Under the pieces are notes generated by a model. That model saw nothing but the letters and a program-made list of their open reading frames with translations. It did no database searches and was not told the DNA's origin. A stretch of 64,000 nucleotides of DNA, taken from the NCBI RefSeq assembly GCF_964340395.1, contig NC_135553.1, forward strand, positions 15,650,001-15,714,000, read 5' to 3'. This stretch comes from Glandiceps talaboti. Taxonomy: Eukaryota > Hemichordata > Enteropneusta > Spengelidae. This document shows, one piece after another, positions 49,101 to 58,772 of this stretch (its first letter is position 1; each line of letters begins with the position of its first letter). The position numbers and the translations under genes were made by a program.

Positions 49101-52100
49101 TCCTACAGTTTGTTACCATGGTTACCTTCCAAAATATTGATATGAATGTATAGGTCAAATTTAACTATTCCTTGATGCTGTCAATTTTCACTAGCTTTAC
49201 TTTCTTCGTTACAAATATTCTAAAACCTGCAAAAATATACACTGATCAAACTCAGTTCCTAGGGCTTGTTACCATGGCTACCTGCCAAAAATATTGACAC
49301 AAATGTATTGGTAAAATATACACATTACTGAATGCTGTAAATTTTCACTAACTTCCTAAGAATCTAAAACCTCTGCAAAAAATATCCACTGGACAGGAAC
49401 ACTTAACTTATGTACCAAATTTGCCATGTATCTTGTAAAAGGGGTCCAAAACCTTGACAGAGAGCACTCTTACTATAACATGACACTTACACTTTTTAAG
49501 GAGTTCCCTATTTCTGGTACTTATGGGTTGTAAAGAATTATTACTTTTAGAAATCTGAATTTGTCAGCAGGGTTTGGTGAGTGATGCATCCCCTACTGTT
49601 TGCATTCAACTACTATGAAAGAACCCCATTCTGCACGGGTGCAAGTGTGGCATACTCAGGGTATTTGTATGAGTGCTTGCAGTACTTGCCTGTACTTGCA
49701 CGAGCATAGCGAGCATAGCGAGTGAAAGTGCAGCAGAAAACACTGCAAGCACGAGTTTAAATACCCATGAGTACCTACACTGGCACTTGTACAGTATGGG
49801 TTCTGAATATTATTACATATGTTTATCTGAAACAACACATTTCCGTAAAAAATGACAATATGTGATTACAGGCTTTCGTGCAGAATGAACAGTCATGCCC
49901 TCATTTGCATATCATTTGCAATGCGAGAATGCTGTAATGTTTTTGGTATTGCATTGCAATGCAATGCACTTGCACTGGTGCAAGCAATCCATGGTACATA
50001 AATGTTAAATATTAAACACTTTATTTTCATATTCTCTGCAGCAACTAGATATGTTTGGTTCAACCAGTGATTCTCTCCTGCTGTTTTATGAATGTGTTAT
50101 TAATGATCACTAACTATCATGATATGCTGTTAAACATGCCCTCAAGCCACTGAGCAGCACAACCTCCACACAACGTCAGAAAGCTATCTCTTGAAACCAC
50201 TACCAATATCAATGAGAAGTGACAATAGCTGAACTAACCTTGTATTTTCCACATAATCAATACACGCAAACAGGTAATTACATTTGGTGCTTTAGAATTA
50301 TTTGTACATTTATGGGGTCACTGTTTTATTTCATTATATGTCAACTCATATATCATTCCTTGTCAAAAATGAATCCATACTATTAAAGACAAACAATGTG
50401 TTTGTGTGTTTGTTTGTGTGTTTGTGTGTGTGTGTGCATACATGTGTGTGAGAGCAATGGCATTGCATACAAGCCTATGTATCTTTCATTCACAGTACAC
50501 AAACATAGACTTTTACCTTCATAACAGGTCTTGAAATACCCATGAGGTCACACAGGTTATTACGTATTGGTCTAACATCCTTCACAGCTTCATCCCTGCA
50601 AACAATCACAGATGAACAAAACCAGTAAAAATCAATTCAATATACGGAGATTACATTGCACAATTGAACACATGGTATTATATTGGTTTACTCCACATAC
50701 AGCTGTCACCACCACAACAACAACAACAACACAGCAATTTCTATCATATTTGGAAAGATCTGTACAGAACTGACAAGTGTTACAGAATGTGACATATAAC
50801 AAAATGTTGACACTACAATAACGCCACTTATAACGGTCAATTACCCTTTATAGTGACAATAGGTCTCTGATCTCATTATAATGTGCACCTCTGGTAATGT
50901 GATATGTATCATTTATTCATTTATCAAAGATCAAATAATTGGAAAGAGATGATGGGGTGTGGTGGTGGTGGGGGGGGGGAGACGATGGGGTGTGGTGGTG
51001 GTGGGGGGAAAGAGACAATGCGGAGGGTATCAGTTGGAAAGAGATGGGGGAAATATTAGTTTTTAATTATTGATTGGAAAGGGGGGGGATCAGTATCAGT
51101 TGGAAAGAGATGGGGGGAATATTAGTTTTTAATTATTGATTGGAAAGAGGGGGGGGGGGCATATCAGTTTTGAACATTTAATTCATCTGATAGGCCCCAC
51201 TCAATTTATGTATCAATGTGTTGGGCAATTTGAGTACTATCATTCGAATATTTAATTTTTAAATAACAACATATAATTTATCCACATTTAAAATCTAATT
51301 AATTTCTAAATGACAGCATATCATTTATCTATACTTAAAATCTAATTAATTTCTAAATGACAGCATATAATTTATCAATATTTAAAATCTAACTATAGGT
51401 TATCATTTTCATTCTGTTCAGTCAGTACGTTTCAATAGTGTAGTTTTTTCAGTCACCTTGTGATAATTTTCTATTGTAACTACGGTAACGTAGAGGCAGA
51501 GACATTGCATTTGCTGAAAACAGATCATCAGTTAGTGATCCTTATCAATTCCAGGATTTAAAATTCAAAACTACGAACTAATAGGAACTACTACGAACAA
51601 TTCTCTAAATTTGTATTATGGATATTTCCACAATATTACTCACTGCATTGGCATATCTATTTCATTTCTTTTATCATTTCAATATGAATTCAGATCATAT
51701 TAGAAGTTTTAGCTATCTTCCTACAGTATATTCGATTCAGATAAAGCTCTACTTTTGAAATATGGTTTAACAGAGAAGGCTAATATCTATAATGTGTCAA
51801 GTAGCTTTAACTTGAATGGATTCAATGTTTGTCAATGTCACTTGACAGACAAATTCTACATACACAAAGACCACTTAAAAAAATTTCCGCAAAAAATCAG
51901 AACCGTAACATACTTTTTTAAAAGAACAACTTCTAAACTTATAACACAGAGACTAAATCTACTCAGACCCAAATAAAAAAAATAGTGCCAATGGCGTTGT
52001 AGCACAACTGTACAGTTAAAAAAAATATTTATCCACATGCTAGGTTAGGTGTTCATTCGCTGAATGATTATCCAGTTGCCTATCCAACCATGTTGTCATC

Positions 52101-55100
52101 TTTGCAATGTATGTGATCATATGGCTGTTGCTATGGGCATGGTCATGTTGCTAGGTATATTTGCATACATTTTTTTTGAATGTTTATTCATTTTGTCTAT
52201 GAATCCCTGGTGTTATCTTTGTCATATAAATCATCATATGGCTGTTGCTATGGACATGGTCTTGTTGCTAGGTATATTTGCATACATTTTTTGAATGTTT
52301 GTTCACTTGTCTATGAATCCCTGTTATCTTCTGTCTTTGAAGTGTGATATCAAATCATATAACTGAAAGATTAACATTAATTAACAATCAAACGCAAACT
52401 AACAATTGACCTTATCTTAGAATTAACGACAAGTATAATAAAGTGCAGACATTGGAGAGAAAAGTTAGTCTACGGGGCTTTTTTCTCTGTCTATGATATA
52501 CCATCAGAAAAAGATTTTTTTAAAATGAAATTTGAACCCCAACATTGCAATCTATCAAACTGTAGATTTAATTTGATATTTTTTTATAAGTCACTACTTG
52601 TAAACTTGTAAACTTAGATTTTAAAATCACATTAAAGGCAAATATCAACTCCTAATAAATCATACACATATTAATGTTACAAATGGCTAATAATCGATTT
52701 TGTTCTCATTTAAAGAAGCCGATTTGAGATAAGGACGGACGGCTTGTATCTTTGTTGTATACAGGAAAATCTGAGATAAAGACGGCTTGTATCTTTGCCG
52801 ATGTGATGACTATCTGTTTGATATTTGATTCTCATTTGAGGCAATGGTAGGTTTAAGTAAGTGGTATTAGGTATACAGATTGTAATCACTTTAATATCAA
52901 ACTGACTGAGCATGTTTACTTTTATCATTATTGTCTTAATTTATTCATTATACGTTGTCAATTTTATCAGCAAATTTTTTACAACAAGATATTGGTTTTT
53001 ATGCCTACATTTGTCAGTTATTCCTACATTGTTAACATTATCAGAAGTGTATCAGAATAATTTTGACAGCCCAGATATGTGTTTGTTAGTCTAGGAACTA
53101 TACTGGTGGGCTCATTTTCTATAATCTTGCTCTCCATATATACATGGATGTATGGATCAAACTATTTTCAAAGAAATGCTTTGATTTACAAATGTCTTCA
53201 TTATTGGTACAAACGTGCAAAATAGAGTAAAATAATAAAAACAAGTCTTTGTATGAGACACATACCCCTTCAAGTAATTGATTTTTTGTAATAAATTTGA
53301 CTCAGAATGTAACGGTGTAGACACTTGAATGAGAGATCTATATGTCTTGTATTTCCAGAGCTTTTATGTAAATGTTTCATTAAACTTTCAATAACTGTTC
53401 TTGAGAACTGAACCATAATGACCTTGTTTATACGTCCAAACTTTTTTTAACTGCTTCAAAAGGCAAAGATGTTGGCATGAAAATGGCACAGCAACATCAC
53501 ATTACTGTGCCTTTATCACGATTTTATCAATATTCTTATCTCACTTTAAATTGTTCAAAATAGTAGATTCTGAAAACTTGAAGCTGTTCACAATTTCTAT
53601 GGGTTTGTCATTGATTTCAAGTGGTTCAAGCTTGTTTTTCCGAAAGTCAATGATTATTTCTTTTGTTTTTGAAACATGGAGATCAAGTTTATTTTCTGAG
53701 CACCAGCTGATTAGAATATTAATTTCATTTCGATATGTACTTTCGTTAGAATTCTCTAAAAGACCTTCCATGGTACCGGTAGTATCATCTGCAAACTTAA
53801 TTGCAGTACTTGTTTGATTGGCAACACCATCACATGTATACAGTATAGCAGCTTGGACTGTGTCATGAACAAAGAAGAGAGATCACATCACATCAGTTCT
53901 TTCTGCTCTTCACTGGCTACCTGTCCATTACAGGATTCAATACAAAGTACTACTGATCACCTACATTGTACAAGGCACTCAATAACGCTACTCCTGGTTA
54001 CATCACTGACTTGATTAATAGTAAACCTGCAACTTGATCACTTCGATCAAACAACAAAAGCCTACTTCGTGTACGCCGTTGTAATACAAAGTCATATGGT
54101 GAGCACGTGTTCTCATGAGCAGTGCCAGTCTTATGGAACAGTATACCACTTGAACTTCGTTCATCATTCACTGTCGATAAATTCAAGAAGGATATCAAGA
54201 CACTTCTGTTTGCAAGAGCTTTAGTAACTGTTTACAATGATCTACTATTGTTCCTGTTCAGCGCCATAGGACATTACAACGTACTGGATTTCGGCGCTAT
54301 GCAAATTCTTTTGATTGATTGATTGATTGATAGAAGTGGAGACAGAACCCATCCTTGCGATGCATCTGTATTTACGACAATTGACGAAGATATGTTAATA
54401 CCAACTTTGACAATTTGAGGTCTCCTCAATAGGAAATTAAAGAATCCACATAGTAGGTTCAGTGGCTTTAACATAACGAAGGAATCATTCTCTCAGGAAA
54501 TGAACATTACATTCATCCATGAATAAACTCAGTCGGTATGCAAAGACTTTCCGAGAAATAACCACACTTGAGTCGTCTCCAACCCTAGATGTGATTATCG
54601 TAAAAAAATCAGGTTTACTGAACAAATTACCGATAACAGCTATGCAAACAATATCAATGTAGAGCTTTATACATACATTACCGGATTATTCAACCACAAT
54701 CATTATTTGATCAATCCCATAGGGATGTAATTATCTCTCAGTATCTTAATAAATTACGTACGGACCTTTAAGTCTGCACCTGGGTCATGTGTTATGACAG
54801 TGTATGGGAATTATAGAAAACAAAGATCACATCCCTAGATTTAGTTATTAGGCTATCGAGTCAACTGACGGAAGTATTAGTTATGACAGTGTAGGAAATC
54901 ATAGAAAACAAACAGAGCTAGATTTAGTCAAAGCAACTGATTAAAAATATCAATTTGTGTACAGGTTAAAAAACAGACAGGAAACCTGTTGGTTGAAATA
55001 CTTCCTGTATATAGCGACGCAATTAAGGTATTAGATCACCTGAGATGGGAGAAAAATGCCATTTCTTGTTATTTCAAAGAATGACAGATCGTTGCCATCC

Positions 55101-55534
55101 GGAACCTTACGGAAATTTCCATTACTTGAGTCACTACTGTTCATGAGATTTGTGAATAAATGAATAAACCAACAAAAAAGCAAACTGTGTTGTTTTTAAA
55201 ACTAGTGTCCTGTCTTTTGTAATTTACATCAAACTGTAAGGTGTGAAAAGTGATTGACAGGTAGTTGTCAATGTGTCAGGTTTCTCCCTGATTGAACTTC
55301 TATTCAGCTATATTATCATTAAACAAAGCATTGAATTCTTATAGATTACCTATTTATTACCAAAAAAATAAAACAGCTGTTTTTCATAAATTAACACCTA
55401 ATTTACCTCATCAGTATGCAAATAATGTATCAAAACCAACTTTTGAATGTTTCTTTGCCATGGTATTTCAAGGCCATGACAATAACATTTTTGTCAAAAA
55501 TCAAGCATTCTCATGGTAATAATTGATAACAGGG

Positions 55535-55587
<53 letters not shown>

Positions 55588-58500
55588 GTGTACACCAAGT
55601 ATACTGGTCCACAACTTTCAACATTTGAAGCAGCTACTGAGGATGAAGTCATCAATGAACATATGTACCGTACATGTACTATCCACTGTAGCTCAGACCA
55701 CTAATGAAATTTAGTGGTCTGAGACTGTAGTGACATGGTATTAAACTAAATTTACAGTAAATTTCAAAATACTGTGCAGCTTTTCTGTTTGATACAACCA
55801 TGCAGAAACCAGTAAGAAACTGCATATGCCACACTTTAATAGCAAGATTGAATGAGTACAGTTTCTTGCTACATTTTGTCTAAGAGAAATGAACTACACA
55901 TGCCACCATACAGACATCAAATGAACACCGCAAAGGACATTTTATGCACCCCTTCATAGGGTGTTTGATACTAAGAAAAACATTGGCGTCCAAATGTCTG
56001 CATGGACATACATAATAAATGGTTTATTTCATTTAGACCATATGTAGAAAAAAATATGACTTTACTATCTTAAAGTGTAGCATGTCCAATTTCTTGTTGA
56101 TTTCTGCATGGTTGTATCAAAACAGAAAAGCTGCATGGGTATTTTGAAATTGACTGTATAAAAGTTACCTGACACAGACACCTAAACTATATTAGCTTAC
56201 ATACATAGTTGAGTAACTTAGTCTAAAACCAATATGCAAGACAATGTTGATATCATAGGCTGAAATATAAGGTTTATATTCATTGTTGAAATAAGCATCA
56301 CATGTACACTGACAATTTGCTGTATTTCAATTACTTGATTGCAGTCTCTAAACGAAAGGTTATATTATCTGTGCATTATGATAGTACTTTGATTAAATCT
56401 TTAACCTAATCAAAATTTGATAGAATGAAAACAACCACAGAATAGCTGGCATTGTCTAAAACAAAATCTAATTACAAATGACACTTGCTGTTACTCCTGC
56501 ATTAGTAGGATAAACACTTCCCTTTCTGTGGGTCAGGGACATTTGCCGCCAGCACAACGTCTGGCATGATCAGGAATTGTAGTCATCGCATAACTTTTAC
56601 TTATTTGCTTCGGTAATTCTACAATTTTATGATCTGCAGCTTGCTAACTAATACAAAGTGCCACAGGGTGCTCCCTTGTTTGCAAAAATTTTTACAATTA
56701 GGGACGTAAATTTAAGTGTTTCTGTGATTGCTTTAACTGCAAAAATCTACAATTTATGAGGATGGTAGCTATGTTACAACAATGCCAGAGGGAAATCAAC
56801 ACTCTATTGCCCTGTTATCTTTGTAAAAAAAAAAAAATGCCTGAAATAGAATCAAAAGTTGAACGTTTTCTGATTCCTTGAACTTTCGAAATTGCGTTTT
56901 TATTCATCACTCTACATGACCTTTGTTTAAGGATAAAAAAAATGACAACGTCGATGTGGAATAATGGTTTCACTCTGTTACTATTCCTGGATAATGATTA
57001 ATAAAGGTGATGGTAATTCTTTTAGCTTTTTTCCAGCCACTTAGTAGAATGACATTTTAATCGCACACACTTTAAACATTTGTGTAAACAATGCAGATTA
57101 CTGACACAAATGTGGTCATTATGAAATGAAAGCAAAGTGCTGTCTTTGAAATTTTTAATTCAATTATCTGAAAATGAAGAGAGCTGGAGGATTTTTTGTT
57201 CGCAATTCATTTTACGCTTAATATTAGATGACTCTACAGATACATTGAATATAACATCTAAAGTGAACTCTAAATTACATTATGCAGTCAATTTCACAAA
57301 TAAAAACTTTGGAAGAACTTCGTAAAACAAATATCAATTACAGTTTGAATTGTTAAGTTTTTAAATTGCGGCTATCAACTAAAATTTGACACTTTCATCT
57401 CTCTTACACATTGTGACATCATGTGTAGTCTGATCTTGAGGGTAAAGTGTGTGTTCTATGTATTCCATAGCTGCTCCAAATACCAAGTTCAACTTTCCAT
57501 TACCATGGCAAATTGTCTTAAACTTGCACTGCTTCATATTCACATGTCTTTCACACACACACACACACACACATACACACACACACACACACACATATAT
57601 GCACATACGTACACAGACACACACAGATATACATGTATATATATACATGTACATGTACATACACACATATGCATGTATGCACACATAGATACATAAATAC
57701 ACACATATACACAATACATACATACATACATACATACATACATACATACATACATACATACATACATACATACACACATACATACATACATACATACATA
57801 CACACACATACATGCATACATACATACATACACACATACATACACACACACACATAAACTTACCATTGGGTCTCACTTAGAATGATAAGGACCTCGTCTA
57901 GTTTCTCTACATCAACAATGTCATCATAGGTCAGTATTGATTCATAGAACTTGTTGGCTGTGGTTTTACGGATCTGCAATCAAGGAGAAAATGTACAAAT
58001 CCATTTATCTGTAAATCATCGGAATTCAGCACGTTTACTAGGTTGAAGATACTGCAATTGATTTGCGGAGTTCAGTGATGTGCATGTGATGTAGATTTAA
58101 CTCAATATACAGAATTTCGCTACTGAGTAATTTGCTATCAGACTTTTACCCAACATTACAGTGAGGTGTAATATGTTTAGGATAATGAAATGTTTCCTAG
58201 ATGAGGAAGATTGCAACTTAAATTTACACTACAGAGAAGAAAGCCTCAAGGAATGATTTTTTATTCAAATCAATTGAAACCCTGCCCTAGCACATATACA
58301 TCTGTGTGTTACGTGACTGCGTAACAAACAGTATTTTTCTGTACTCCCTCTATCCATCCCTTATCAATTTTTATAATGTTGTCATGCTGGTGAAAGTCTT
58401 GAACAATATGATATCCTCTATTTTTAATTCAGTAGGGTATACAACCATATTATAGTCTGGATGCCTATGTAGTCTCTAAGAGTGGAGGTGTAAATCGTAA

Positions 58501-58685
58501 TGATACCGTATAGGAACTAGACTAACAAGCATACAAAACTAAGAAATGTGAGAGAAAATTAAAATGAAAAAAAAAAAATTGATCTGTTCATATTTTTGTT
58601 TTGAAAATTTTTTCATTGACACATCCTAGGTAAAGTTCCTACCAAATACCAAGGCAGTTGGTCTGGCAGTTTTGACTTTAAGTGG

Positions 58686-58772
<87 letters not shown>

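Larger units (their letters stand above)
39078..50516. other. Large TBCD intron
   Basis: An 11.4-kb intron with a foldback element (39165-39425), two small palindromes near 40028 and 40221, a 67-bp tandem array, a GATAT-rich satellite, repeat family R at 43053, poly-C tracts at about 43832 and 44118, a CA microsatellite and a second foldback (49621-49803). Long stretches around 44200-49100 appear unique, with no gene seen. Confidence 0.6.
50596..57863. other. TBCD intron between motif exons
   Basis: A 7.3-kb intron holding GGT/G-rich tandem sequence, a 48-bp repeat, dispersed repeat copy 3 (51982-52340), the nested LINE (53400-54474), a CA microsatellite, the 32-bp palindrome at 55692 and the CA/CATA microsatellite next to the exon donor. 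Confidence 0.75.

Noticed and set aside
57379-57876. 165-codon minus-strand frame rich in Tyr, Val, Cys and Met
   Set aside because: It runs through a CATA/CA microsatellite. Part of it overlaps the TBCD exon in the wrong context.
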